DNA of 64,000 nt from CAMPKL01 sp963805925 (GTDB taxonomy: Bacteria; Acidobacteriota; Terriglobia; Bryobacterales; UBA6623): NCBI GenBank assembly GCA_963805925.1, contig CAWDWB010000002.1, forward strand, positions 357,163-421,162, written 5' to 3'. The first letter of the stretch is position 1, and every line of letters begins with the position of its first letter. The translations under genes and the position numbers were made by a program. Below the pieces are notes generated by a model. It saw only the letters and a list, made by a program, of their open reading frames with translations, was not told the DNA's origin and did not search any database. This document shows positions 44,401 through 54,607 of this stretch, piece by piece.

Positions 44401-45396
44401 ATGCCTCGAAGCCTCAAGACTCGTTCCTTCGCTATCCGCCTATTCGCGGCCGTCTCCTTTGTTGCGCTGTTGGCGGTCGCCTTCTGGACTCCTGCAAGCA
44501 GCGCCCAAGGCGGCCGCCTGACGGAGGTGGCGCCGGGCGTCTGGTTCCGCCTCGGCGAGAACGAGATGGGGCATAGCAACAACGCCATCATCGAGATGGC
44601 CGACTACGTGGTCATCATCGACGCCAACTATCCGAGCGGCGCGAAGCTGGTGATGGAGGATGTCAAGCGGCTAACCCCGAAGCCGGTAAAGTACGTCTTC
44701 GACACCCATCACCACGGCGACCATCTCTACGGCAACGCACTGTGGACCAAGGCCGGCGCGACGACGTTGGCCTATCACACCGTGCTGCAGGAGATCGCCC
44801 GCTACGAACCGCAGCGCTGGCGCGAGTCTGCTGCAGTTCGCCCGGACGTCGCCGAACTCAACCTGGACGGCCCCGAACCGCCGATGGAAGTTTTCAGCCA
44901 GATTCCCTACGTCATCGACGACGGCAATCGGCGCATTGAACTGCACTTTTTCGGTTGGGCGCATAGCCGCGGCGACGGCTTCGCCTACCTGCCCAACGAG
45001 GGCGTGTTGATCACCGGCGATGCCGTCACCAACGGCCCCTTCAACAATATGCGCGACGCCAACATCAGCAATTGGCCGAACGTGATCGAACGCGCCAAGG
45101 CGCTGAAGTTCGACAAGGTACTGCCAGGGCACGGTCAGATGGGCGGCAGGGAGTTGCTCGACGGCCAGCAGACATTCTTCCGCGAGATCCGCGCCGCCGT
45201 GAATGAACAGATCAGCCAGGGAAAGAAGCTCGAAGACTTCGTCACGATGGACGACGATAGCCCCAAGGCGACTTCCATCGAACTGTCCGAGATCGCGCAG
45301 AACTGGGTGGGGAACTCATTCCCCCTACAGGTGATGTTCACTTACGAAGAACTCACCCAGCGCAAGCCTCACGGCGAGATCGCCGGCGGCAAGTAG
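44401..45396 (+). CDS. Exported metallo-beta-lactamase-fold hydrolase
   Basis: A 331-residue protein with a signal peptide (LFAAVSFVALLAVAFWTPA). The metal site is HxHxDH at H103-H108 (THHHGDHLYGN), with later ligands in FGWAHSRGDGF, ITGDAVTNGP and LPGHGQMGG. Such enzymes hydrolyse thioesters, lactones or beta-lactams; no substrate can be named. TATACT at 44389-44394 is six bases before the ATG and there is no SD site, so leaderless. Confidence 0.88.
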   Translation: MPRSLKTRSFAIRLFAAVSFVALLAVAFWTPASSAQGGRLTEVAPGVWFRLGENEMGHSNNAIIEMADYVVIIDANYPSGAKLVMEDVKRLTPKPVKYVFDTHHHGDHLYGNALWTKAGATTLAYHTVLQEIARYEPQRWRESAAVRPDVAELNLDGPEPPMEVFSQIPYVIDDGNRRIELHFFGWAHSRGDGFAYLPNEGVLITGDAVTNGPFNNMRDANISNWPNVIERAKALKFDKVLPGHGQMGGRELLDGQQTFFREIRAAVNEQISQGKKLEDFVTMDDDSPKATSIELSEIAQNWVGNSFPLQVMFTYEELTQRKPHGEIAGGK

Positions 45397-45423
45397 CAAG
45401 TTTGAGACGCGGATGCGCGAGGC

Positions 45424-46890
45424 CTAGTGCGTTTCGATGGTGCCGACCGCCAAGCGCTTGGGCACATATCCGACGGGGATCTTAGCGACGACTTCCATCG
45501 TTTCCGTGTCGATGACGGCAGTCTTATTCTCGCCGGCCAAGGCAACGAATAGACTCTTACCGTCCGGCGTGAGGCCGAGCCAGTCGGGATGGCTGCCGAC
45601 CGGAATAATCTTGACCAACTCGAACTCGCACGGCGGCGGCGGAGGAGGAGGCGGCGCGTCGGGCCGGTAGCGCCGCGCGGGTTGCCCGCAGTTCCCAGCC
45701 GGCAGCTTGAAGGCGTAGACGGAGCCGTAGTACTTGCTGGTCGACCAGATGATCTCTTGGTCGGGCGATACCGCCAGACCGTGGGAGGGCGAGCCCTGCA
45801 AACCCTCAGTTTCGCGTTCGACGCCCGGCGCATCGGGGAATTCGTAGCGATACTTTTCCTTGCGTGTGGCGAAGTCGAGCACCACGACGCCATGGAAATC
45901 GGAGAGCTGCACGATGATGTCACGGGTCGTTCCGTCGCCGCCCTTGGTGAAGGCCATCGGCCGGATGCCGGCGTCGAGCGGCATTGTCCAGGAAACTTCA
46001 TCGCGCGTCGCATCGATTACCGTGATCGTCTTCGCGTCAATGGAGCCCGCGAACAGGTGCGAACCGTCCGGCGTCAGGTAGACGTTGTGGATCGCGCCCG
46101 TGACGGCGATCGTCTTGGCCAGAGTCAGTGATTCGGCATCGATGACGTCCACGGATCCCGGGGCCTGGCGAATGCCGACATAGACCTTGGAGTTGTCGTG
46201 GGCCACATCCAGGTTATTGGGGTGACCGCTGAGCGGAATTCGTTTGAAGACCTTGAGCGTTTTCGAATCCACCACGTCCAACGTGCTCTCGGCCTCGTTG
46301 GTGATGTAGATGCGCTTGCCGTTGGGCGCGATCGCCACGCCATGCGGCGCCTCAATGCCCCGGATCACCCCAACCACGGTATTGGACGCGGGATCGATGA
46401 CATGAACATCGTCGCCAGCGGAGTCAGTCTGGAATGCCCGCACGGAGCTGCTGCCTGGAAGGGCTGCAATGGCCCCCTCCACGCGTCCGTTGACCCAGGA
46501 CGCGAGAGTCTGCCATTCCGGGTTGCCGGTGGAATCCCAGTGCTTGCCGCCGCCGTGGAAGACGTCGCCGCCGGCCTCTTCCGCCAATGGATGCAGCAGG
46601 AACTTGCTCTCCATCGGCTTGCCGGGTACGACGAAGAGGCTCCACATCTCGAAGTTCTTGCGCGACTGCTCGTCGTTCCAGGTGTCGGCGCCTGGAGAGA
46701 GCTTTTGCAGCACGGGGCTGCGCCCGGTGTGGCAGGCCACACAACGAGCGTGTCCAATGCGCTTCTGCAGGAAGATGGGCTGCACCTCCTGCTTGAAGAA
46801 TAGGTAGTCGAGCTTGGGCGCGGCGTCTTGCGCAAACAGGGCGACGCTCGCCAGCAGGAAAAGACTTGCACATCTGAGGGCAGTGGACAC
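45424..46890 (-). CDS. Exported cytochrome-c/YVTN beta-propeller protein
   Basis: A 488-residue protein from GTG 46890 (SD GAAGGAG eight bases earlier). A signal peptide (CASLFLLASVALFAQ) is followed by a region with CVACHTG, a c-type haem-like motif, then seven YVTN-type blades (VHVIDPASNTVVGVI, LDVVDSKTLKVFKRI, VDVIDAESLTLAKTI, ITVIDATRDEVSW). An eight-proline run links blade six to the last blade (AVIDTETMEVVAKIPVGYVP). Electron-transfer or carbohydrate-linked roles are common for such proteins. It faces the metallo-hydrolase convergently. Confidence 0.85.
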   Translation of the reverse strand: MSTALRCASLFLLASVALFAQDAAPKLDYLFFKQEVQPIFLQKRIGHARCVACHTGRSPVLQKLSPGADTWNDEQSRKNFEMWSLFVVPGKPMESKFLLHPLAEEAGGDVFHGGGKHWDSTGNPEWQTLASWVNGRVEGAIAALPGSSSVRAFQTDSAGDDVHVIDPASNTVVGVIRGIEAPHGVAIAPNGKRIYITNEAESTLDVVDSKTLKVFKRIPLSGHPNNLDVAHDNSKVYVGIRQAPGSVDVIDAESLTLAKTIAVTGAIHNVYLTPDGSHLFAGSIDAKTITVIDATRDEVSWTMPLDAGIRPMAFTKGGDGTTRDIIVQLSDFHGVVVLDFATRKEKYRYEFPDAPGVERETEGLQGSPSHGLAVSPDQEIIWSTSKYYGSVYAFKLPAGNCGQPARRYRPDAPPPPPPPPCEFELVKIIPVGSHPDWLGLTPDGKSLFVALAGENKTAVIDTETMEVVAKIPVGYVPKRLAVGTIETH

Positions 46891-46964
46891 GGTAGTGACT
46901 CCTTCGCGTCGATATTGTACCCCTTCGGGCGCCGCGCGCGAAGGGGCGCCGGTAGTATGGAGTG

Positions 46965-47993
46965 ATGTCTGGTACTCAAGATCCAACGCCGTCATTTTCG
47001 GGAATCGTCGAACTGCTCGATGGATTTAAGGCCTCCAAGGCCATGTTCACGGCGGTCTCGCTGGGCATTTTTGACCGGCTGCACCAGGCGCCCGCGAGTT
47101 GCAGCGAATTGGCCAGCGACTTGGATTGCGCCGAGCACGCGCTGGAGCGCCTGTTGGGCTTTTGCGCCGCCAAGGAGCTGATCGCCCAAGGCGATGACGG
47201 CCGTTGGCGCAATACGCCGGCGTCGGACCGCTATCTGCGCATCGAGAGTCCCGATACGCTGGCCGGCTACGTCCTGTGCGCAGACCGTATGCAGTTCCGG
47301 CTATGGGCGCATTTAGAGGATGCCGTTCGTGAAGGAACGAACCGCTGGGAACAAGAGTTCGGGCGCAAGGACGGCGTTTTCGACCACTTCTTCAAGACGA
47401 AAGAAGACAAGGAAATCTTCCTGCGCGGCATGAACGGCTTCGGCCGTATCAGCTCACCGCTGGCGGTCGCCGCGTTCGACCTTGGCCGCTACCGGCGCAT
47501 GGCCGACCTCGGCGGCGCCACCGGACATCTGGTGATCGCCGCCTGCCGGCATTATCCGCAGATGACCGCCTGCGTCTTCGATTTGCCTTCCGTGACGCCG
47601 GTCGCCCAACGGGCTATCGCCGAAGAGGGTCTAACTGAGCGCATCGGGACCGTTGACGGCGACTTCTTCAAAGATCCGTTGCCCGAAGCGGATATCTTCG
47701 GCTTTGGACGGATCTTGCACGACTGGTCCGACGAGCAGGTGCGCTTCTTGTTGAAGAAGACTTACGAAAGCCTGCCTGCCGGCGGAGCGGTGATCATCTG
47801 CGAACACATCCTCAACGAGCGCAAGGACGGGCCAGCGACGGCGCTGCTGCAGTCGATGAATATGCTTGTCGTGGCCGAGGGCAGGGAACGCTCGGCCACG
47901 GAGTACGAGGCTCTGGTGCGAGAGGCAGGCTTCAGCGATTTTCAGTTCCAGGTGACTGGCGGTCCGGTTGACGCGATGTTGGCCGTGAAGTAG
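46965..47993 (+). CDS. O-methyltransferase (ASMT-like family)
   Basis: A 342-residue class I methyltransferase. An N-terminal winged-helix dimerisation domain (FKASKAMFTAVSLGIFDRL) precedes the SAM-binding core with DLGGATG at 181-187, DLPSVTPVAQRAI, RIGTVDGDFFKDPLPEADIF and RILHDWSDEQ. This is the plan of plant- and bacterial-type small-molecule O-methyltransferases (for example acetylserotonin or hydroxyneurosporene enzymes). Substrate unknown. TAGTAT at 46953-46958 is six bases before the ATG with no SD site. Confidence 0.85.
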   Translation: MSGTQDPTPSFSGIVELLDGFKASKAMFTAVSLGIFDRLHQAPASCSELASDLDCAEHALERLLGFCAAKELIAQGDDGRWRNTPASDRYLRIESPDTLAGYVLCADRMQFRLWAHLEDAVREGTNRWEQEFGRKDGVFDHFFKTKEDKEIFLRGMNGFGRISSPLAVAAFDLGRYRRMADLGGATGHLVIAACRHYPQMTACVFDLPSVTPVAQRAIAEEGLTERIGTVDGDFFKDPLPEADIFGFGRILHDWSDEQVRFLLKKTYESLPAGGAVIICEHILNERKDGPATALLQSMNMLVVAEGRERSATEYEALVREAGFSDFQFQVTGGPVDAMLAVK

Positions 47994-48020
47994 GCTGCTC
48001 CTAGACTAGGGGCAATCGTT

Positions 48021-49655
48021 GTGAGCGATATTAGAAAAGTAGCCCCGCTTTTTTTCCTCGCTTCGTTTCTGCTGGCGCAGCAACCGGCGCCGACCGAGCC
48101 GCCGCCGTTGGGTCTTGTGAGCGGTGTGGTGATTGACGTCACGACGCAAGAGCCCCTGGCCAGAGTCACGGTGAGTATCGAATCGTCGTCCGACGATCTC
48201 TTCACAGGCAAAACGGACGCTGAGGGCAAGTTTGCCATAGAGAACGTCAACCCAGGCCGTTATGGGGTCAACTTGACCCTCAATCAGTATGTGGCGACCG
48301 ACGTGCGCTCCTCCCCATCGATCCGCCAAGACGGCGTGTTGGCTGTCGGCCCCGGCCAGGTGATCGACGACTTGGTTTTCGGCCTGGAGCCGGCGGGGGT
48401 CATCACCGGCAGAGTACTGGATGAGTACGGCGACCCCTTTGAAGGTTTGTCCGTCGAGGCCTTGAAATTCGTCTACCGGAACGGAAGCAGGGAGCCTCGC
48501 GTCAGGGGAGCCGGTAAAACCAACGACCAGGGCGAGTACCGGATCTACGGATTACAACCTGCCGACTACTATCTGCGCGTAAACACTAGCGTCATCGCCC
48601 GCGCCACCGCGGGGCGGGTTCTTCCTGCCGAGGTCGCTGCCGGCTACGTCGATGTGTACTACCCCAATGGATACGACGCGTCACAGGCAAGATCGCTGCG
48701 GGTCACCGGGCAGGCGGAAACGACCGGCATCGATTTCCGCGATGACTCCTACTCGGACCTTCAGCGTCTCTGGACAGGTCATCGATGGCAACACAGGTCG
48801 GCCGAGTGTGGACACCCAGGCCTTCTTGTTCGACCGCTCACTAACGGGACACCAACTCCCGATGTCAGGGCGAATCGTGCAGATCCGGGGCGGCGACGGG
48901 CAATTTCGGATTGGGAATGTTCTTGCCGGCAGTTACCGTCTGGAGACGATGACCATATCTGCTGACCGGACGCCCTCGACGGCATTCTATGATTTCGACC
49001 TCACTGATCGGTCTCTGGAAGACCTGCTGGTTGAGACTCGACGGACGTTCTCGGTACCCCTGGTCGTGGCGATCGAGGGCGATTTTGACCTCCCCGCCGG
49101 TCCGCCGCCGCTGCGTCTCGAACCGGCCGGGGTCTACCTATTTCGGGGAGTCGCCGCCCGAGTTGCTGAGAACGGCGAGTTGCGTTTCGACTACGTCCCG
49201 GCCGATTCGTACCGCGTTCGCGCGGGCAATCTGCTGAGCGGACTCTATCTCAAGTCGCGCACGTTACGCCGGCCGCGACACGTTAAACGAATTCGTGAGG
49301 GTGGAGGAAGGCGACGGCGAGTTCGAGGTCGTCCTGAGCGCCAATGGCGCGCAGTTGGGCGGCCAGATCTCGCGTGGCGGCGAAGGCGTCTCGGGCGTCC
49401 AAGTCGTTGTCATTCCCGACGATCGAAGGCGGACCGATCTGTTCAAGACGGGAGCTACGGATCAATACGGCGGGTTCGCGCTGACGGCCATCGCTCCGGG
49501 CCGTTACAAGGTCTTCGCGCTGGGAAAAGATAGAGAACTCTGCTTGGCTCGATCCGAACGTGGTCGCGGAAGTGGAAAATCAGGGCGTGCGAGTGGACGT
49601 TGAAGAAGGCGACGCCAAGCACGTCACGCCCAAACTCATCGAGGCGAAAGAGTAG
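48021..49655 (+). pseudogene. Secreted carboxypeptidase-regulatory-like protein, three frameshifts
   Basis: Four frames make up one protein of about 543 residues. It starts with a signal peptide (LFFLASFLLAQ) and a beta-sandwich domain (GVVIDVTTQEPLARVTVSIE, DAEGKFAIENVNPGRYGVNL), with further repeats: GRVLDEYGDPFEGLSVEA, SGQVIDGNTGRPSVDT, and GGFALTAIAPGRYKVFALG. Repairs: one C removed at 48748-48749, one base near 49255, one A at 49532, giving the end VENQGVRVDVEEGDAKHVTP. The domain type is very common in Acidobacteriota surface proteins. It is the most damaged gene in the window. Confidence 0.8.
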
Positions 49656-49659
49656 CCGC

Positions 49660-50529
49660 CTACTTCACCTCGATCGTGTCAAGCGCGTATTTCTCGGTGG
49701 CGGCGCCGACGATGATCAATTCCAGGTCGGACGTGCCGTTGTTCTCCAACGAGTGAACGTCGTTGAGCAAGATCGCCAGCGCATCGTCTTTTTTGAAAGG
49801 CGCTGATTCGCCGTTGATCGTCACCGTTCCGGAACCGTTCAGCACGTAGTACAACTCTTCCACGCTGGGGTGTCGCGTCTTTCCGGTTGACGTGCCCGGA
49901 GGCAGTACGAGATGGTCCACGAACGACCAGTTGGTGTAGAAGACCTCGGGCTGCAGCGTGCGACGATACATCACCGTGCCCTTGCCGCCGTGGAAGTTCG
50001 GCATTGGCCTGAGCAGCGACTTGTCGAACTGCGAGGTGATGAACAGCGGCTTCTCGTCTTGCTTGGCTCCGACCATCGTGTTGCCCGTGTTAAACGCGTC
50101 GTACTTACCCTTGCGCGCCGTGACGGAGATATTCATCCACTGCACGACTTCGTTGGTGGGGTTGTAGATGGCGTGCGAGTGGCTCAAGCGGCAGGGCGCG
50201 CCGGCTGGTCCTTCAAGCGTTGAAGTGTTGCCGTCAATGGTGAACTCCGCCTTGCCGTTGAAAATGAAGTACATCTCCTCCATCTGGTTGTGGAAGTGGT
50301 GTCCGATGCCGCCGCCGGGAGGCAAGATACCGCGATGGATGAAGAAAAAGTTCGTGGCGAACTCCGATCCGGGAATCAACGTCGTGAAACCCATCTCTCC
50401 AGCGCCGTCGTGGACGCCTTTGATCATCCGATAGGTCGACGGATCGGCATGGGCAATGCGCTTGGCCAGCGGATCGCGAGCCCAGAGCGGAACGGTCAGG
50501 ATAAGTGCGGCAATAAACAGGCTTCGCAT
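49660..50529 (-). CDS. Secreted two-cupin protein
   Basis: A 289-residue protein with a signal peptide (LFIAALILTVPLWA) and two cupin barrels. The first carries GHHFHNQMEEMYFIFNGKAE with the usual His and Glu metal ligands; the second has TGKTRHPSVEELYYVLNGSG. Cupins bind metals and act as dioxygenases, isomerases or binding proteins; the role here is unknown. Same strand, nine bases downstream of a second exported cupin gene. Confidence 0.85.
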   Translation of the reverse strand: MRSLFIAALILTVPLWARDPLAKRIAHADPSTYRMIKGVHDGAGEMGFTTLIPGSEFATNFFFIHRGILPPGGGIGHHFHNQMEEMYFIFNGKAEFTIDGNTSTLEGPAGAPCRLSHSHAIYNPTNEVVQWMNISVTARKGKYDAFNTGNTMVGAKQDEKPLFITSQFDKSLLRPMPNFHGGKGTVMYRRTLQPEVFYTNWSFVDHLVLPPGTSTGKTRHPSVEELYYVLNGSGTVTINGESAPFKKDDALAILLNDVHSLENNGTSDLELIIVGAATEKYALDTIEVK

Positions 50530-50538
50530 GTCGATCTC

Positions 50539-50964
50539 CTACTTCACGTCGTCAACGATGAAATCTAGCGGGCCGTCGGTGTAGAACAGCACCTCGGCGT
50601 TATCCAAGTAGACGAACGGACCATGTCGCTCGCCCGGCGCGGCGTAGAGGAACGACCCTACGGGAAACACGCCCTCGGGGGACTGGATCCGGCCCTTGAG
50701 GACGTACATGTAGTGCCCGCAGGTCTCGTGATAGTGACGCGGCTCACGGTAGCCCTCCGGGTAGGTCAGGTACGCCGAGTTCATCTGGGTTCGCGGGTTG
50801 GCGTGCAAGGCGCGCATCATGACGCCCGGAGGCAGCCCAGGTATTACCGCCGGTTGGGCCTCGACGCTCATCACGTTCAGGTTGAATGAGTGGTCGCCTT
50901 CGACGGCGTACAGGCCGAACGCGCAGGTGATCAAGGCGGCGGCGATGGCAAGTTTCTTCAGCAA
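50539..50964 (-). CDS. Secreted single-cupin protein
   Basis: A 141-residue cupin. The TTG at 50964 is chosen because GGAGG sits eight bases upstream and it starts a clean signal peptide (KKLAIAAALITCAFGLYA); an ATG at 50994 would add ten residues before it. The barrel has YREPRHYHETCGHYMYVLKG with metal-binding His residues and PGERHGPFVYLD at the end. Likely cotranscribed with the two-cupin gene. Confidence 0.75.
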   Translation of the reverse strand: MLKKLAIAAALITCAFGLYAVEGDHSFNLNVMSVEAQPAVIPGLPPGVMMRALHANPRTQMNSAYLTYPEGYREPRHYHETCGHYMYVLKGRIQSPEGVFPVGSFLYAAPGERHGPFVYLDNAEVLFYTDGPLDFIVDDVK

Positions 50965-51117
50965 AGCGTTTTCCTCCAGCGAATCGCTAGGCATAGTAGC
51001 ACGGGCCGGAACCCGATCCGCGGGGGCTGGGTCGGCGGAGGAAAAGAAGCAACATCCGCTTCCCAGAAGAAGCCGTACACTCAGATCTCGTTGCTGCTCC
51101 AGGGGAGGAGTTCCTTT

Positions 51118-51306
51118 ATGTGGACCCGTTGTTTGCTTGGTCTCGCTACCTCCGCATTTCCTGCATGTGGCCCCGGTTCCCGAGCCTTCAACGATGCTGC
51201 GCTCCCGGGGCGCACTTCTAGCATTGGTCGCTTTCCGGAGACGGCGATTGCGGGTCCGTTGAGGCCGCCCCCAACTTCGCCGAGGAACGTCGACGGAGCG
51301 GGCTGA
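51118..51306 (+). CDS. Small hypothetical ORF with good ribosome site
   Basis: A strong GGGGAGGAG (51102-51110) lies seven bases before ATG 51118, which opens a 62-residue frame with a short hydrophobic start (CLLGLATSAFPAC) and a Pro/Gly/Arg-rich end. The rest of the gap 50965-51330 shows only the promoter-like TACAAT (51311-51316) of the following gene. It may be a small exported protein or chance. Low confidence. Confidence 0.3.
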   Translation: MWTRCLLGLATSAFPACGPGSRAFNDAALPGRTSSIGRFPETAIAGPLRPPPTSPRNVDGAG

Positions 51307-51330
51307 TTCCGCTACAATCAGGCCGAATCC

Positions 51331-53298
51331 GTGTTCCGTTTCGCCAGAGTTCTCTTCGCGGCGCTCACGCCGATTGTCCTGTGGGCGGGCTCCGTCGAGG
51401 AGGACCGAGCGCTCTTTGTCGACGAAGTCTATCCGATCTTCGAACGGGCACAGTGCCGGCTCTGCCACGACGACAACGGCATTGCGACAGCGACTCGCGT
51501 TCAGTTTCCTCCCGAGGAGGCAAGGCCGGAAAGGTTGCTGCAGTTTGGCTACTCGCTTCGTGCGGTAATCGACGCAGAGAAGCCCAGTGAATCGCTGCTG
51601 CTGGCCAAGCCGACGCAGAAGATTCCACACACGGGCGGTCAACGCATTGTTCCCGGCTCGGCCGATGCGGCAACGCTGGCCCGTTGGGTCCAGGCCCTGG
51701 CCGGCATTTCGACTGAAGAGGCGCGCGGCCGCATCGCCCAGTTGGGCGCAGCGAGCGAGTCGTCCTCCGGCTCAGTTCGCCGCCTCACCCACGCCCAGTA
51801 CAACAACACGGTCCGCGACTTGTTGGGCAGCGAAACGCACCCTGCCAACGATTTTCCGCCTGAAGACTACGTGGACGGATTCAGTAACCAGATCAGCGCC
51901 CAGGCCGCTTCGCCGATCCTCACCGAGGCCTACAACGGCGCGGCGCGTAAGCTAGCGCGGGCCGCCTTCTTGGCAGGCGACTCGCAAGGGCTGATTCCCT
52001 GTGAACCGAGCGGCCCCGCCGACCCCGTGTGCCGAGACCAGTTCTTGCGCCGGTTTGGGCGCCGCGCGTTTCGCCGGCCGCTAACCGAACCCGAGTTGGT
52101 AACTTACGGCAACCTTTTCTCGGAGGCGGCGAGACAGGACCGATCCTTCACGTCCGGCGCGCAGGTCGTGATCGAAGCGATGTTGCAGTCGCCCAATTTC
52201 CTTTTCTACGGTCATGAAGCCTCGCGCGCCCACCGCATCGCCAGCCGCCTGGCTTACTTCCTGTGGAATACCACGCCTGACGAAGGTCTACTGGATGCCG
52301 CTGACAACGGCCAATTGAACTCTCCCGCTGCGATCGAAAATGTCGCCAGAAAGATGCTTGCCGATCCGCGCGCGCAAGATTCGGTCGACGACTTCCTGGC
52401 GCAGTGGATGCGCTTCGACCGGCTGCTGCTCTCGGTGCGCGACAGTCACGTCTACCCCGAGTTCAGCGTGGAGCTTGCGGCGTCGATGGCCGAAGAAACG
52501 AGAACGTTCTTCCGCGACATCGTCTGGGCAGGCAAGGACTTCAATACGTTTTTCACTGCGGACTACTCCTTTGTGAACCAGGAGCTGGCCAAGATCTACG
52601 GGATTGCGCCTCCCGATGAATTGTTCGGCCGGGTGCAGCTTCCTGCCGCGGCGGGCCGCGGCGGCATTCTCGGCCAGGCGAGTTTCTTGACTGTGACCAG
52701 CAAGCCGGGCGAGAGCTCCCCGACCGAGCGCGGCAAGTTTATCCGCGAGCAGTTCCTTTGCCAAATCATGCCGCCGCCGCCGGCGGGCGTCAGCACGCAG
52801 TTGCCGCCGGTGACCGACGAGATGCCGCTCAACAACCGCCAGCAACTCGGTATTCACCTGTCCAACGTCTCCTGCGCCAGTTGCCACCGGCTCATCGACC
52901 CCATCGGATTTGGCCTGGAACACTACGATGCGATCGGTCAGTTCCGTGAGACGCAGTACGTCGAGATTCGGCCGACAGTGGATGAGCAACGCACCAAGCG
53001 AAAGACGAAACCGACCGAGTACCATCTGCCGATTGACGCTAGGGCCTACATCCACGGCATCGAGAATTCCGAGTTTTCGACGCCGCGCGAGGCGGGGGAA
53101 GTGTTGGCGAATGATCCCGTCTGCCGCCGCTGCACGGTGAAACAACTGTTCCGCTATGCCCTCGGGCGTCACGAGACCGAAGCCGATCAAGCGGCAATAG
53201 ATCAAGCTTTTCAACAGTTTGAGGGCTCGCAATTTGATTTTCGTGAGCTTATAATCGCCATAGCCGTTTCTGAGCCTTTTGTCGGCGCGGACCAGTAA
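51331..53298 (+). CDS. DUF1592-type secreted cytochrome-like protein, copy 2
   Basis: A 655-residue relative of the protein at 26954. A signal peptide precedes CRLCHDDNG, then the same domain train: DUF1587 (SVRRLTHAQYNNTVRDLLG), DUF1595 (FLRRFGRRAFRRPLTEPELV), DUF1592 (ASRLAYFLWNTTPDEGLLD), DUF1588 (CASCHRLIDPIGFGLEHYD) and DUF1585 (CTVKQLFRYALGRHETEAD). Start is GTG 51331. It is followed by a DUF1552 gene in the same order as the first pair. Function unknown, likely periplasmic. Confidence 0.92.
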   Translation: MFRFARVLFAALTPIVLWAGSVEEDRALFVDEVYPIFERAQCRLCHDDNGIATATRVQFPPEEARPERLLQFGYSLRAVIDAEKPSESLLLAKPTQKIPHTGGQRIVPGSADAATLARWVQALAGISTEEARGRIAQLGAASESSSGSVRRLTHAQYNNTVRDLLGSETHPANDFPPEDYVDGFSNQISAQAASPILTEAYNGAARKLARAAFLAGDSQGLIPCEPSGPADPVCRDQFLRRFGRRAFRRPLTEPELVTYGNLFSEAARQDRSFTSGAQVVIEAMLQSPNFLFYGHEASRAHRIASRLAYFLWNTTPDEGLLDAADNGQLNSPAAIENVARKMLADPRAQDSVDDFLAQWMRFDRLLLSVRDSHVYPEFSVELAASMAEETRTFFRDIVWAGKDFNTFFTADYSFVNQELAKIYGIAPPDELFGRVQLPAAAGRGGILGQASFLTVTSKPGESSPTERGKFIREQFLCQIMPPPPAGVSTQLPPVTDEMPLNNRQQLGIHLSNVSCASCHRLIDPIGFGLEHYDAIGQFRETQYVEIRPTVDEQRTKRKTKPTEYHLPIDARAYIHGIENSEFSTPREAGEVLANDPVCRRCTVKQLFRYALGRHETEADQAAIDQAFQQFEGSQFDFRELIIAIAVSEPFVGADQ

Positions 53299-53299
53299 C

Positions 53300-54607
53300 A
53301 TGCACGTACCGAAGCCAGCCCTCTCTCGACGCTCCTTCCTGAAGGGGGCAACGGCGGGAGGTTTGGCGATACGGATTGGGCTGCCGGCGTTGGACGCGAT
53401 GTTCAACGTCAGCGGTACTGCTTATGCGGCTACCGACGCGCCAAGTGAGATCGAGAAGCGTTTTGTCCTTTGGTTCAACGGCAACGGTATTTCCGAGAAA
53501 TATTGGATTCCGGCGGATACCGGCGCTGCCTACGAACTCACGCCCTGCCTGAGTCCGCTGGCCACTCTGCGCGACGACGTCCATATCGTCACCGGGCTCG
53601 ACAGTCCTGCCGCGCGCCTTCCGGGTCCCGGTAACAGCCACTACCCGTCGATGAGTGCGCTGCTCAGTGGCCAGGTCTACACGGGACGCGGCGCCGGCGG
53701 AGCGTCCTTCGATCAAATCCTGGCGCAACACATTGGCGGCGACTCACGCTTCCGTTCGCTGCAGATTGGCGTGTCGCAGGAGTGCTTCGGCGAAGCGATC
53801 CAGCGCAATATGAGTTGGGCCGACCGGGACCGCCCGCTGCCGCCCGAGACCTTACCGCATCGATTATTTGACCGGCTGTTTGGCGAAAAAGAAGGCGGCT
53901 GGGTCGGGCGCCAAAAGAGCGTCCTCGACGCCGTTAGCGAAGACACCGAGCGCTTGAACAAGCGGTTGGGGTCGATAGATCGACAGCGGTTGCAGGAGTA
54001 TCTGTCTTCGGTTCGCGATTTGGAACGTTCGATTACCAGCCTGCCGCCGGCGTACCGTGCGGTCGTGGAACGGCCCGCCGAGGGCGGCGACCTGCGCGAT
54101 TGGCCGCGCATCGCCAAGCTGCAGTCCGACTTGTTGGTCCATGCCTTCGCCTCGCGGCAGACCCGCGTCGCCTCGTACATGCTGACCAAGTGTCAAGGTC
54201 TGGCGCGCTTCCCCTGGCTGGGGCACACTGCCGAACGCCACCACGAGTACACCCACGGCCAGGTCGAGACGCCGCGCGGCGCGCGCATCTTGCGCGACAT
54301 CAACCGCTGGCACGTCGAAGAGTTTGCCTATCTTGTCGCCAAGCTCAAGTCCACTCCCGAGGGCGAAGGCACGCTGCTCGACAACACCTGCGCCGTGTTC
54401 GTGCACGAGCATGCCGAAGCGAATCCGCACAAGAACAACGGCCTCGCGGCAATCGTCGCCGGTCATGTCGGCGGACTCAAGACCGGTACGCATACGCGCA
54501 TGACCGGATCGATGGGCGACCTCTACGTTACTGTGGCCCAGGAAGCGTTAGGGGCAGGGAAGTTGCAATTCCCCACAGCCGAGCAGAAGCTCAGCGATAT
54601 CGTCTAA
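53300..54607 (+). CDS. DUF1552-type Tat-exported protein, copy 2
   Basis: A 435-residue intact DUF1552 protein. ALSRRSFLKGATAGGLAIRI is a clear twin-arginine signal; FVLWFNGNGISEKYWIPAD and HYPSMSALLSGQ follow, and the C-terminal half holds HHEYTHGQ and GSMGDLYVTVAQEALG. The start ATG 53300 directly follows the DUF1592 stop. Compared with the first copy it is shorter in the middle and undamaged. The pair presumably works together in the envelope. Its stop overlaps the convergent LRR gene stop. Confidence 0.92.
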   Translation: MHVPKPALSRRSFLKGATAGGLAIRIGLPALDAMFNVSGTAYAATDAPSEIEKRFVLWFNGNGISEKYWIPADTGAAYELTPCLSPLATLRDDVHIVTGLDSPAARLPGPGNSHYPSMSALLSGQVYTGRGAGGASFDQILAQHIGGDSRFRSLQIGVSQECFGEAIQRNMSWADRDRPLPPETLPHRLFDRLFGEKEGGWVGRQKSVLDAVSEDTERLNKRLGSIDRQRLQEYLSSVRDLERSITSLPPAYRAVVERPAEGGDLRDWPRIAKLQSDLLVHAFASRQTRVASYMLTKCQGLARFPWLGHTAERHHEYTHGQVETPRGARILRDINRWHVEEFAYLVAKLKSTPEGEGTLLDNTCAVFVHEHAEANPHKNNGLAAIVAGHVGGLKTGTHTRMTGSMGDLYVTVAQEALGAGKLQFPTAEQKLSDIV

